DNA of 64,000 nucleotides, taken from contig JBNLFL010000024.1 in assembly GCA_050305515.1 (NCBI GenBank), positions 1 to 64,000 on the forward strand, in the 5' to 3' direction. Source of the stretch: JAFGUB01 sp050305515. GTDB taxonomy: Bacteria; Campylobacterota; Campylobacteria; Campylobacterales; Sulfurimonadaceae. Positions 35,731 through 44,593 of the stretch are shown here, one piece after another. The position numbers and the translations under genes are program-made. A model generated the notes under the pieces. It was not told where the DNA came from. It did not search any database and saw only the letters and a program-made list of their open reading frames with translations. Every line of letters begins with the position of its first letter. Positions within the stretch are counted from its first letter, which is position 1.

Positions 35731-36723
35731 ATGGCGTTGCGCACATTGTGGATCTCTCTTTTTTCGGCCGCCGCTTTGCTCGCATCACCTTCAAATTACA
35801 CACTCGGACAGGGTCTGCAGCTGCATGACATGCTCAGTGTCGGCGGCTATTTTTCAACGGAATACGAACAGAGCGAAGACGAAAAGAGTTTTAAACTCGA
35901 CGACGTCGCCGTCATGGCATACGGTTCCCTGCTCCCCTCTTTAAATTACCTCGCCGAGTTTGAAGCGGTCAATTTCTACAGTTACAACCTGACAGACGAA
36001 ATCGAAGAAAAAAACTACAAATTCCATGTTGAACGGCTCTATCTCGACTACCGCTACTCCGACACGCTCGGAGCCCGTATCGGGAAGGAGATCACGCCTA
36101 TCGGTTATTGGAACCTCGAGCCCATTAACGTACTGCGCGACACAACCTCCAACCCGTTCTATTCACAGTTCATGTTCCCCAAGTTCCTGACAGGCATCGA
36201 TATCAACGGCTACATCCCGGGAAGCGAAGGCACGACCTACCACCTTTTCGGACAGAAAAACAAGGATCTCGACGAGGAGTACCTCAATATTCCCAATGAG
36301 CATTTTTTCGGTGTGCGCATCGAGCATGAAGTCTCCATGGAGTTCAGTGTCGGCGGCAGCGTCGGGCAGTATGAAGCGCTGCTTGACACCAAAAGCAATT
36401 TCGTTCAGCTCAATGCCAAATATGACGACTACCGTTTCAGAATCAGCGCAGAGGGCATCGTGCGCCATGACGATCTGCATGATGGCAGCAGCGAGGTATC
36501 GATGGCAGGGTATCTTCAGGGGCTTTACCGCATGTCGGCACAACATGCGCTCGTCTCGCGCGCCGAGTTCTACGACAACCGCGAAACGGATGAAAAAGAT
36601 TCGCTTTTTCTGGTGGGCTACAGCTACCGGCCGCGTTTTCCCATCTCACTCAAGGCGGAGTACCAGTGGCATACGCTTGAAGCGCATGACAAGTTTCTGG
36701 CCTCCTTTTCGGTGCTTTTCTGA
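35731..36723 (+). CDS. Outer-membrane porin-like protein
   Basis: A 330-residue protein with a signal peptide ending near ALLAS, followed by a beta-barrel of alternating hydrophobic strands and a terminal phenylalanine (FLASFSVLF). The layout VERLYLDYRYSDTLGARIGK and GYWNLEPIN resembles phosphate-selective-type porins. The ligand is not shown. GGAGG precedes the ATG. The gene opens an operon with a periplasmic binding-like protein and an HD-GYP sensor. Confidence 0.75.
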   Translation: MALRTLWISLFSAAALLASPSNYTLGQGLQLHDMLSVGGYFSTEYEQSEDEKSFKLDDVAVMAYGSLLPSLNYLAEFEAVNFYSYNLTDEIEEKNYKFHVERLYLDYRYSDTLGARIGKEITPIGYWNLEPINVLRDTTSNPFYSQFMFPKFLTGIDINGYIPGSEGTTYHLFGQKNKDLDEEYLNIPNEHFFGVRIEHEVSMEFSVGGSVGQYEALLDTKSNFVQLNAKYDDYRFRISAEGIVRHDDLHDGSSEVSMAGYLQGLYRMSAQHALVSRAEFYDNRETDEKDSLFLVGYSYRPRFPISLKAEYQWHTLEAHDKFLASFSVLF

Positions 36724-37124
36724 TGCGATGGCTTCTTCCCCTGCTCATCTGTGCTGCATTCGCATCGGCATCCCCTTACAGTGTGGTCATCGCCGCTTCG
36801 GTCAAAAGCGACACGCTTTCCCAGCGCCAGCTGCGCGATATCTTTTTGCTCAAGCGCCAGTTTCTGGGTGAGCAGAAGGTGATTCCGGTCAACCTTCTCG
36901 CCGACAACGAAGCCCGTCTCGCTTTTGAGCAGGCCGTATTGAACATGGGGCGTGACAAGCTCGGCGCCTACTGGGTCAAACAGCACTTTGCCGGGGTCTC
37001 GCCCCCGCTAACCCAGGCCTCCTACGAAGCACTCAAACTCTTCATTGTCAACGTACCCGGAGCCATCGGGTATCTTCCTTCGAGCATGGTCGATGAAAAG
37101 GTCCGCGTCCTCTATGAGTTTTAA
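36723..37124 (+). CDS. PstS-like periplasmic binding protein (short)
   Basis: A 133-residue exported protein, half the length of a full substrate-binding protein. It has a signal peptide and the PBP-like segments SQRQLRDIFLLKRQFLGEQ, ARLAFEQAVLNMG and VPGAIGYLPSSMVD. Such short phosphate-binding-like domains are known as sensor partners. Its ATG overlaps the porin stop (TGATG), and the HD-GYP gene starts inside its 3' end. Confidence 0.75.
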   Translation: MRWLLPLLICAAFASASPYSVVIAASVKSDTLSQRQLRDIFLLKRQFLGEQKVIPVNLLADNEARLAFEQAVLNMGRDKLGAYWVKQHFAGVSPPLTQASYEALKLFIVNVPGAIGYLPSSMVDEKVRVLYEF

Positions 37125-38619
37125 ATTCAAAACCATCCTGCTTTTTCTGCTTGTGAGTCTGGTGCCCTACACGCTGACCATGCTCATTTTCGGCGCATCC
37201 CTGCGGGAGGAGCAGTCACAGAACATTACCAACGAACTTCATACCCAGCTTGAACTGAGTATGGAGCGCATCGATCAGAACCTTCGAAACCTGCAAAAAG
37301 ATCTGGCTTTCATGGCACGCTCGGAGGTGATGAACGATCTTTACAGCAACGATCTTGACCACCGCATCAGCCGCATGCTGCTGAGTAAAAAAGAGGACCT
37401 TGGGCTTGTCGGCGACTTTTTCCTCACGATTCCCGATGGGCGCATCATCGCTTCAAGCGACTTTGCAGCCATCGGCACCGTTATGGAGCAGACACCGCTG
37501 TTTCAAAAGAGTGTCATCTCCAGTTTTGAAAACAAACCGGTGGGAAGCCTCTTGGTAGTCTACAAGCTTGAAAACCTGCAGCGTTTTTTCACCAACAGCA
37601 CCCATCGTCACTATTACCTGATTACCGGTGAGGGAGAAAAACGGTTCAAACCGCAGGAGTTTTCCGAATCGGTGCAGGTTGAAGCGCCTCTGTCCGCTAT
37701 ACCCGGTATTCGCGTCGTTCTCGAAGAGGACAAAGCATTCGCCTACCGCTTGGCTGAAAAGTTCGAATCGTGGTTTTTGCTCACGCTCGGTGTGGGCGGT
37801 GTCATCATTATTATCATCGCGCTGCTCTTTGCCGTGGCGCTGATCCGCCCGCTGCTGCGCCTCTCCAATACCGCCAGAACCATCACCCAGACCCAGGATT
37901 ACACCACGCAGGTCCCCATTGACCGCAAAGACGAAATCGGCCAGCTCGCCAGTGCCTTCAACCAGATGATTCGGGGAATGGACACAGCACTGCGGGAGAT
38001 TACCACCCTCAACCGCGAGATCGAAGCCACGCAGCGCGAAGTCGTTTTCACCATGGGAGCCATCGGAGAGAGCCGTTCCAAAGAGACCGGCAACCATGTC
38101 AAACGGGTTGCCGAATACTCAAAACTTCTGGCGTTCCATTACGGAATCGGCGACAAGGAGGCCGAAATGCTCAAACAGGCTTCACCCATGCACGACATCG
38201 GGAAAGTCGCCATTCCCGATGCCATTTTGAACAAACCCGGACGCTTTGACGAAGCGGAGTTCGAACTTATGAAAAAACATGCGGAGCTTGGTTATGAGAT
38301 GCTCAAAGCGTCAAACCGGCCGCTGCTTGAAGCCGCCGCCATCGTCGCCTATGAACATCATGAAAAGTATGACGGCAGCGGCTACCCGCGCGGACTCTCC
38401 GGTGATGGCATCCACATCTTCGGACGCATCACGGCACTGGCCGACGTTTTCGACGCACTCGGCAGCGAACGGGTCTATAAAGAGGCATGGGACGACGAAC
38501 GCATTTTCAAGCTCTTCAAAGAGGAGCGCGGCAGACACTTCGATCCACGGCTTGTCGATATCTTTTTTGAGCACCTTGATGAATTTCTTGACATCCGGGC
38601 ACGATTCAAAGACCTCTAA
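37114..38619 (+). CDS. Membrane HD-GYP c-di-GMP phosphodiesterase
   Basis: A 501-residue membrane protein. TM1 is at 6-29, followed by a periplasmic sensor, TM2 near 219-245, a HAMP-like linker and an HD-GYP domain. The metal-binding HD is in MHDIGKVAIPD and the GYP motif reads HHEKYDGSGYP. This would degrade c-di-GMP when the sensor is engaged. The start at 37114 lies eleven bases inside the preceding gene. The periplasmic neighbour probably tunes it. Confidence 0.9.
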   Translation: MSFKFKTILLFLLVSLVPYTLTMLIFGASLREEQSQNITNELHTQLELSMERIDQNLRNLQKDLAFMARSEVMNDLYSNDLDHRISRMLLSKKEDLGLVGDFFLTIPDGRIIASSDFAAIGTVMEQTPLFQKSVISSFENKPVGSLLVVYKLENLQRFFTNSTHRHYYLITGEGEKRFKPQEFSESVQVEAPLSAIPGIRVVLEEDKAFAYRLAEKFESWFLLTLGVGGVIIIIIALLFAVALIRPLLRLSNTARTITQTQDYTTQVPIDRKDEIGQLASAFNQMIRGMDTALREITTLNREIEATQREVVFTMGAIGESRSKETGNHVKRVAEYSKLLAFHYGIGDKEAEMLKQASPMHDIGKVAIPDAILNKPGRFDEAEFELMKKHAELGYEMLKASNRPLLEAAAIVAYEHHEKYDGSGYPRGLSGDGIHIFGRITALADVFDALGSERVYKEAWDDERIFKLFKEERGRHFDPRLVDIFFEHLDEFLDIRARFKDL

Positions 38620-38622
38620 ACC

Positions 38623-38632
38623 TTACATGTAA
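38623..38632. repeat. TTACATGTAA after the HD-GYP gene
   Basis: Exact copy three bases after the stop codon, before the AAA ATPase gene. Confidence 0.9.
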
Positions 38633-38685
38633 ACATCCTTTAGAAACAAAATTGCATTCCCTGTCAAAAGAAAGCAAGGATTGCC

Positions 38686-39687
38686 ATGACCCCCCTTCAG
38701 ACCGAGCGCGCCCTGCGCCACCTCATCACACGTAAAGTTCCCGTCTTCCTCTGGGGTCCTCCGGGAATCGGAAAATCTTCCATCGTCGCGCAGATTGCCA
38801 AAGAGGCGGGCATCGGCTGCATTGACCTGCGCCTTTCCCTGCTTGACCCGACCGACCTGCGGGGTATCCCGTTCTTCAATCCCGCCACGCAGGAGGCGGT
38901 CTGGGCCGACGCCTCGTTTCTGCCTGACGGCTCGATTCCGGAAGGTATTTTGTTTCTCGACGAGCTCAACACCGCGGCACCCATGGTACAGGCTGCGGCC
39001 TACCAGCTCATTCTCGATCGCAAAATCGGCGAGTACACCCTTCCCGAAGGGTGGGCCATCGTCGCGGCCGGCAATAGAGAGAGCGACCGCGGGGTTACGT
39101 TTCGCATGGCGGCACCGCTGGCAAACCGTTTCGTGCACATCGAAATGGAGCACAACCTGAACGACTGGCGCGTCTGGGCCCTCAAAAGCGGCATCCACAG
39201 CAGCATTATCGGCTTTCTTTCCCACCGTCCCGATGCGCTTTTCAACTTCGGAAATGCAGGAGAGAGCCGTGCGTTTGCCACACCGCGTACCTGGGCCTAT
39301 GTTCACGAGATCATCGCTTCCGAACCCGAAAGTGAACTGCTGCTGCCGCTCATTTCCGGCGCCGTAGGCGAAGAGCTTGCCTCGGCATATCTGGGCTTCC
39401 GGCTGGTCGCCGGGGAGTTGCCCGACATCGAGAGTATCTTCATTGGCGAAGCGGCCGTCGTTCCGACAGAGCCCGCAGCCCTGCACCTGCTCGCCTCGGC
39501 ATTGACCCAGCGCGTTGACGATGCCACCAGTAGCAAAAGGCTTGAAAACCTCGTTGCCTATACACTCAAGCTTCCCGCCGAGTTTGCGGTGCAGATCATC
39601 GAGGACCTTCGTGCGCGCCATATCGAACTCGACCACCTCTCGAGCTGGCCGCTCTGGATGAAAAAATTCAATCATCTGCTGCGCTGA
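38686..39687 (+). CDS. AAA+ ATPase of MoxR-like type
   Basis: A 333-residue ATPase. Walker A is WGPPGIGKSSIV, Walker B is ILFLDELNTA, and sensor 1 is VAAGNRESDRG. The MoxR/YeaC-like fold includes a DLRGIPFF region. It is coupled (TGATG overlap) to a VWA-domain gene, the standard MoxR-VWA pairing for chaperone or metal-insertion tasks. AAGGA precedes the ATG. It lies 66 bases after the HD-GYP gene. Confidence 0.88.
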   Translation: MTPLQTERALRHLITRKVPVFLWGPPGIGKSSIVAQIAKEAGIGCIDLRLSLLDPTDLRGIPFFNPATQEAVWADASFLPDGSIPEGILFLDELNTAAPMVQAAAYQLILDRKIGEYTLPEGWAIVAAGNRESDRGVTFRMAAPLANRFVHIEMEHNLNDWRVWALKSGIHSSIIGFLSHRPDALFNFGNAGESRAFATPRTWAYVHEIIASEPESELLLPLISGAVGEELASAYLGFRLVAGELPDIESIFIGEAAVVPTEPAALHLLASALTQRVDDATSSKRLENLVAYTLKLPAEFAVQIIEDLRARHIELDHLSSWPLWMKKFNHLLR

Positions 39688-40790
39688 TGAATGCCGACAC
39701 GCTGCTGCTCAAGGCCAAGACGCTCCTGAGTGTCTCCTACCCCTATTTTGGCATGCTCGCCTCACGGCTCAAACACGAACCTTCCGAGTCGGTGCGTGCC
39801 TATGCGAGCAACGGGGTACGTTTTCTCTACAAACCCGAGTTTATCGAAAGCCGTACACTTGAGGAACTGCAGTTCATTCTCACCAACTGCGTCATGCACC
39901 ACGTCCTCGCCCACCAGCAGCGCCGTCTGGGCCGCAACGGACCGCTGTGGCAGCTTGCCACCGACTACGCCATCAATGCCATCTTGCACAAAAGCGGCCT
40001 GAAGATTCCTCCCGGAGCCAACTACAACAGCGAATACGACACCCTTTATGCCGAAGAGATCTACACCCTGCTCAAAGAGGAGCTGGGCGATCACGCTTTT
40101 GATGAAGCGCCCCCAAGCGAAGAGGAACCGCCCCTCTCCGAGCGGATTGCCGCAGGGCTCGACCCCGAAACGGAATCGTCGTGGCAGTACGCACAGAGTG
40201 TCTCCGAACAGGCGGTAATGCGCCAGAGCAGTCTGCCTGCGGGGCTGGAGCGCCTTGGTAAAAAAGTGCGTGCCACCGGAGTGGACTGGCGTTTCGAGCT
40301 CTACAATGCCGTCAACCGCCACATGAAAAACAATTACGCCTTCATGCCGCCCAACCGCAAACACCTCGCCCGGGGGTTTGCCCTCCCCTCGCTCTCAAGC
40401 GACACCCTCTCTCTTGTCGTCGCCATCGATACGTCAGGCTCCATTGATGAAGCACTGCTGGGTGCGTTCATGGCGGAATTCGAGACCATTATGCAGAGCT
40501 TTCCTTCCATTCGTATCGAGCTGCTTATCGCCGATGCCAAAGTCCATGCCCACCACACCTTTTACGGCGGTGATACCTTACATGTAAACCTCAAAGGGGG
40601 CGGCGGCACCGACTACCGGCCGGTATTTGATTACATCGAAAGCAACCTCGGCATGAGTACCATGCTGCTCTACTTCACCGACGGCGACGGCTGGTTCCCG
40701 CGCCGTCCGCCGTCATACGAAGTAATCTGGGCATTGACGCGTAATGCCAAAGTCCCCTTTGGAAGGGCGTTACCGCTCTTTTCCTCTTGA
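39687..40790 (+). CDS. VWA-domain protein with metallopeptidase-like N-terminus (DUF2201)
   Basis: A 367-residue protein. The N-terminal half is the DUF2201 putative metallopeptidase region with HHVLAHQQRR near residue 71. The C-terminal half is a VWA-like domain with the metal-binding DTSGSID and later a TDGDGW loop. An acidic, proline-rich linker (EAPPSEEEPPL) joins the halves. It is the partner of the AAA ATPase encoded just before it. The substrate is unknown. Confidence 0.85.
   Translation: MNADTLLLKAKTLLSVSYPYFGMLASRLKHEPSESVRAYASNGVRFLYKPEFIESRTLEELQFILTNCVMHHVLAHQQRRLGRNGPLWQLATDYAINAILHKSGLKIPPGANYNSEYDTLYAEEIYTLLKEELGDHAFDEAPPSEEEPPLSERIAAGLDPETESSWQYAQSVSEQAVMRQSSLPAGLERLGKKVRATGVDWRFELYNAVNRHMKNNYAFMPPNRKHLARGFALPSLSSDTLSLVVAIDTSGSIDEALLGAFMAEFETIMQSFPSIRIELLIADAKVHAHHTFYGGDTLHVNLKGGGGTDYRPVFDYIESNLGMSTMLLYFTDGDGWFPRRPPSYEVIWALTRNAKVPFGRALPLFSS
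40578..40587. repeat. TTACATGTAA within the VWA gene
   Basis: Exact copy in coding sequence, read as LHV. Confidence 0.9.
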
Positions 40791-40849
40791 CCCCGTATCG
40801 GGCATTAGTTATAATCAACGGCTATTGATTATGTCCAGAGGGGAACCCA

Positions 40850-43800
40850 TTGAAACCCGGTACGAGCCATCTGCTCTTTTCACTCTTTCTCTACCTGCTT
40901 TCGATGGGTGGCGTGTTCTATGTCACGCAGATATCCCAGGACGAACGCATCGATACGGTGCTGGAAAAAAATCTCGAGACCCTGCGCACCAATTACGAAA
41001 TTTTTCTCTACAATCAGTCGCATCTGGCCGACATGATCTACGCGCAGACCATCAACGACACCGAGACACTCACTCTGCTCACACAGGCTTTTGATGCGCA
41101 CCGGCACCATTTGCCCCTGAACGCACTTCGTCAGAAGCTGCAACAGCACCTCGAACCCCAGTACCGCATCTATCACGACAACGGCCTACTACAGTACCAT
41201 TTTGTCTTTCCCGACAACAGAGTCTTCCTGAGAATGCATAAAAGCGACAAGTTCGGAGATGATCTCAGTAGCGTGCGTTCCGATTTTGTCAAAGTCAATA
41301 CTACGCTCGAGGTTGTCCGGGGATTTGTTCAGGGGCGTACCGCCCATGCTTTTCGCAATGTTTATCCCATTTTCGATGCCGCTCACCGTCACATCGGCAC
41401 CGTCGAGATCTCCTTTCCCAGCGAACTGCTGCAGGACTATCTCGGCACCCACAGCGGCATCCATTCGCATTTTCTAGTGCACCGCGACATTTTCGATGCC
41501 AAAACCTGGAAGCGTGACGACCTGATTCTGCCCTATACTCCCAGCAGTGAAAATCCCGATTTTCTGGTCAATACGCCCACACGTCATCTCAGCGACGCCT
41601 GTCTGAGCAACAATCCCGCACGTCTTGCGGCACTTCATGACGAGATTATCAGGAAAATGGCGTTAAATAACCCTTTTGTCCTCTACTCGCAATACAACAG
41701 TGATCTTAAAACCATCAGTTTCTATCCCGTCGCACACGCCATACGAGGCGACACTATAGGCTGGATTGTCGCTTACGAACCCGATGAGCTTATTCAGAAC
41801 ATTATTGAAAATACCCATGACATCCAACTGGTCATGGCACTGGTACTGCTGGTACTTTTTGCCGGGCTCTACAGCCTTCTGCGCCAGTCACAGCGACTGC
41901 ATTCACTCAAAGAGCGGCTTGAGCTGGGATGGGAAGGCTCCAACGACGGACTCTGGGACTGGGACATACCCAACCATGTCATCTATTTTTCAAAAGTCTG
42001 GAAAGAGATGCTGGGCTATGCCGAGGATGAGCTCTCAAATACGCCGGAAACCTTTTTCGAGCACATTCATGACGAGGACAAACCGCGTGTCGAAGAGGCG
42101 CTTAAGCACCATTTCGAAGACCCGGCGTGCCATGACTATTCCGTTCAAATCCGTCTGCGTTGCAAAGACGGCAGTTACAAGTGGATACTGGCTCGGGGCA
42201 AAGCGATTATCGCTCCCGACGGTACGCCGCAGCGAATGGCCGGTTCCCATACGGACATCAGCCACCAAAAAGAGATCGAAAATGCGCTGCGCGAAAGCGA
42301 GTTTCGCTGGAAATTCGCCGTTGACGGCAGCGGAGACGGGCTCTGGGACTGGAACATCAAGAGCGGAGAGGTCTATTTTTCACCCCGATGGAAAGAGATG
42401 CTGGGATTCAATGAAGATGAACTTGAAAACAGCCTTGCAGAGTGGGAAAAACGGGTGCATCCGGAAGATATTGAAGCTGCTCATGCCGATGTTCAAATGC
42501 ATCTTTCGGGCGAAACGCCGTTTTACAGCAACCGTCACCGTATCCGTTGCAAGGACAACACCTACAAGTGGGTTCTTGACCGCGGCGTCATCGTGGAACG
42601 TGATGATGACAATCAGGCGCTGCGAATGATCGGTACCCATACCGACATTACCGAAGAGATCAAACAGAGAGAAGCGCTCGAACGTGCCGAGAAAAAGTTC
42701 TTTACGCTCTTTGAAGAATCTCTCGACGGTATCGTTCTTATCGATCCCAAAACCCAGCGCTTTCTTGAATTCAACACACGTGCACACGAGATGCTGGGCT
42801 ACACGAAAGAAGAGTATGCCGCCTTTACCATAATGTCGCTTGAAGCGATGCAGGATATGCGTGAAATTCTCAAACGCCAGACAATGGTCATAGAACAGGG
42901 ATGGGCACGGTTTAACACCCGCCACCGCTGTAAAGACGGCACGCTTAAAGACATTTTTGTCAGTGTCCGTACCATCGAGATCGACGGAAAATCCCATCTG
43001 CATGCCACGTTTCATGACACCACTGAAGAGGCACGTCTTCGAGAAACCATTCTCAGGGAAAGAAATTTTCTTTCGGGGATTCTCGACAATGCCAACTCCA
43101 TCATCGCCGTTATCGATGCCAACGGCACCATGATACGTATGAACCGCTATGCCGAAGAATTTACAGGCTTCACACAAGAAGAAGTCGCTTCCGAACCTTA
43201 TTTCTGGAGCCGTTTCATTCCCGAAACGGTCCGTTCGAGGGTTGCAGGCATCATCGAAAATGCCCGTCACGGCAATATTGTGCGCAATTATCAAAATGCC
43301 TGGATTGGAAAAAACGCTCAAGAGCGCATGTTTGAGTGGTCCAATACCCTTACCCAGCATTCTGACGGATCCATGGCCTACATCTATACGATCGGCATCG
43401 ATATCACCCAGAGCAAAATGCTCGAACAGGAGCTCAAACGCGCCAAAGAGCAGGCCGAAAAAGCCAATCAGGCAAAATCGGACTTTCTGGCCAACATGAG
43501 TCACGAAATACGCACCCCGCTTAACGGCATTCTCGGACTGACAGGGCTGGTTCTCGAAACAAAACTCGATGCGCATCAGCGCGAATACCTCGAAAAAGCA
43601 CTCGGCTCCTCCAAAGCGCTGCTGAACGTCATCAACGATATTCTCGACTACTCAAGAATAGAAGCCGGCAAACTCTCCCTTGAGCAGCATCCGTTCGCTA
43701 TTGACGAAGTGATGCAAAGCCTGCAAAATCTTTTTGGATATCAGATCGAATCAAAAGGACTCTACTTTCATATCAAAACACCGGACAATCTGCAACTCGA

Positions 43801-44593
43801 GGGAGACTCGCTTCGATTGCTTCAGATACTCACCAACCTTGTAGGCAATGCGATCAAGTTTACCGAAACCGGCGGGATCACACTCGAGGTCGTAGCGCTT
43901 GAAACGCAAAATGACGACATCGTGCTGGAGTTCCGCATCATCGACAGTGGCATCGGCATGAGCATGGAGGCACAGCAGCAGCTCTTTAAGGAGTTCAGCC
44001 AGGCCGATACCTCCATCACCCGAAAATACGGCGGTAGCGGGTTGGGACTGGCCATCTCGAAACAGCTGGTGGAATTAATGGGCGGCTCCATCCGTGTCGA
44101 GAGCACCCTGAATGAGGGAAGCCATTTTATTTTTACCGCACATTTCAAAAAAGCAGATACCCGGCTGATTAAACCCGAAGCACCCGGAAGACTTCTGTCC
44201 ACGGAGAATCTTTCACCAATTCACGGGGCCCATATTCTTCTGGTTGAGGACAATCTGACCAACCAGCTGGTGGCTGAGGGAATCATGGAAGACTTCGGTC
44301 TCACAATCGACATTGCCAACAACGGTCTCGAAGCGGTTGCCATGGCTGAAAAAACGCTCTACGATCTCATTCTGATGGATCTGCAAATGCCGGAGATGGA
44401 CGGGTTTGAAGCCAGCCGAATTATTAAAAAAACCCAGCACGACCTGCCTATCATCGCCCTGAGTGCGGCCGTTATGCAAGAAGACCTTGAACGTACGCGA
44501 GACGCCGGAATGGTTGCCCATCTGGCCAAACCCATCGACCGTCAGGAACTTATGCGGGTACTCCTGACCTATATACGGCCCAAAAACACCTAA
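40850..44593 (+). CDS. Hybrid sensor histidine kinase, Cache + 4 PAS + HisKA + HATPase + REC
   Basis: A 1247-residue kinase. Between TM1 (7-26) and TM2 (about 322-342) is a periplasmic double-sensor domain with LRMHKSDKFGDDLSS and GTVEISFP. Four PAS domains follow at about 350-480, 480-610, 620-745 and 745-870; the first two are near duplicates, both starting GLWDW. The phosphoacceptor His is in MSHEIRTPLNG near 884, then ATP-binding NAIKF and GSGLGLAISK, and a receiver with DLQMPEMDG near 1174. The start is TTG behind GAGGGG. Its 3' end overlaps the next gene by four bases. Confidence 0.93.
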   Translation: MKPGTSHLLFSLFLYLLSMGGVFYVTQISQDERIDTVLEKNLETLRTNYEIFLYNQSHLADMIYAQTINDTETLTLLTQAFDAHRHHLPLNALRQKLQQHLEPQYRIYHDNGLLQYHFVFPDNRVFLRMHKSDKFGDDLSSVRSDFVKVNTTLEVVRGFVQGRTAHAFRNVYPIFDAAHRHIGTVEISFPSELLQDYLGTHSGIHSHFLVHRDIFDAKTWKRDDLILPYTPSSENPDFLVNTPTRHLSDACLSNNPARLAALHDEIIRKMALNNPFVLYSQYNSDLKTISFYPVAHAIRGDTIGWIVAYEPDELIQNIIENTHDIQLVMALVLLVLFAGLYSLLRQSQRLHSLKERLELGWEGSNDGLWDWDIPNHVIYFSKVWKEMLGYAEDELSNTPETFFEHIHDEDKPRVEEALKHHFEDPACHDYSVQIRLRCKDGSYKWILARGKAIIAPDGTPQRMAGSHTDISHQKEIENALRESEFRWKFAVDGSGDGLWDWNIKSGEVYFSPRWKEMLGFNEDELENSLAEWEKRVHPEDIEAAHADVQMHLSGETPFYSNRHRIRCKDNTYKWVLDRGVIVERDDDNQALRMIGTHTDITEEIKQREALERAEKKFFTLFEESLDGIVLIDPKTQRFLEFNTRAHEMLGYTKEEYAAFTIMSLEAMQDMREILKRQTMVIEQGWARFNTRHRCKDGTLKDIFVSVRTIEIDGKSHLHATFHDTTEEARLRETILRERNFLSGILDNANSIIAVIDANGTMIRMNRYAEEFTGFTQEEVASEPYFWSRFIPETVRSRVAGIIENARHGNIVRNYQNAWIGKNAQERMFEWSNTLTQHSDGSMAYIYTIGIDITQSKMLEQELKRAKEQAEKANQAKSDFLANMSHEIRTPLNGILGLTGLVLETKLDAHQREYLEKALGSSKALLNVINDILDYSRIEAGKLSLEQHPFAIDEVMQSLQNLFGYQIESKGLYFHIKTPDNLQLEGDSLRLLQILTNLVGNAIKFTETGGITLEVVALETQNDDIVLEFRIIDSGIGMSMEAQQQLFKEFSQADTSITRKYGGSGLGLAISKQLVELMGGSIRVESTLNEGSHFIFTAHFKKADTRLIKPEAPGRLLSTENLSPIHGAHILLVEDNLTNQLVAEGIMEDFGLTIDIANNGLEAVAMAEKTLYDLILMDLQMPEMDGFEASRIIKKTQHDLPIIALSAAVMQEDLERTRDAGMVAHLAKPIDRQELMRVLLTYIRPKNT

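Noticed and set aside
38623..39675. 350-codon minus-strand frame opposite the AAA ATPase
   Set aside because: The plus strand encodes a textbook ATPase with Walker motifs; the antisense product is unrecognisable.
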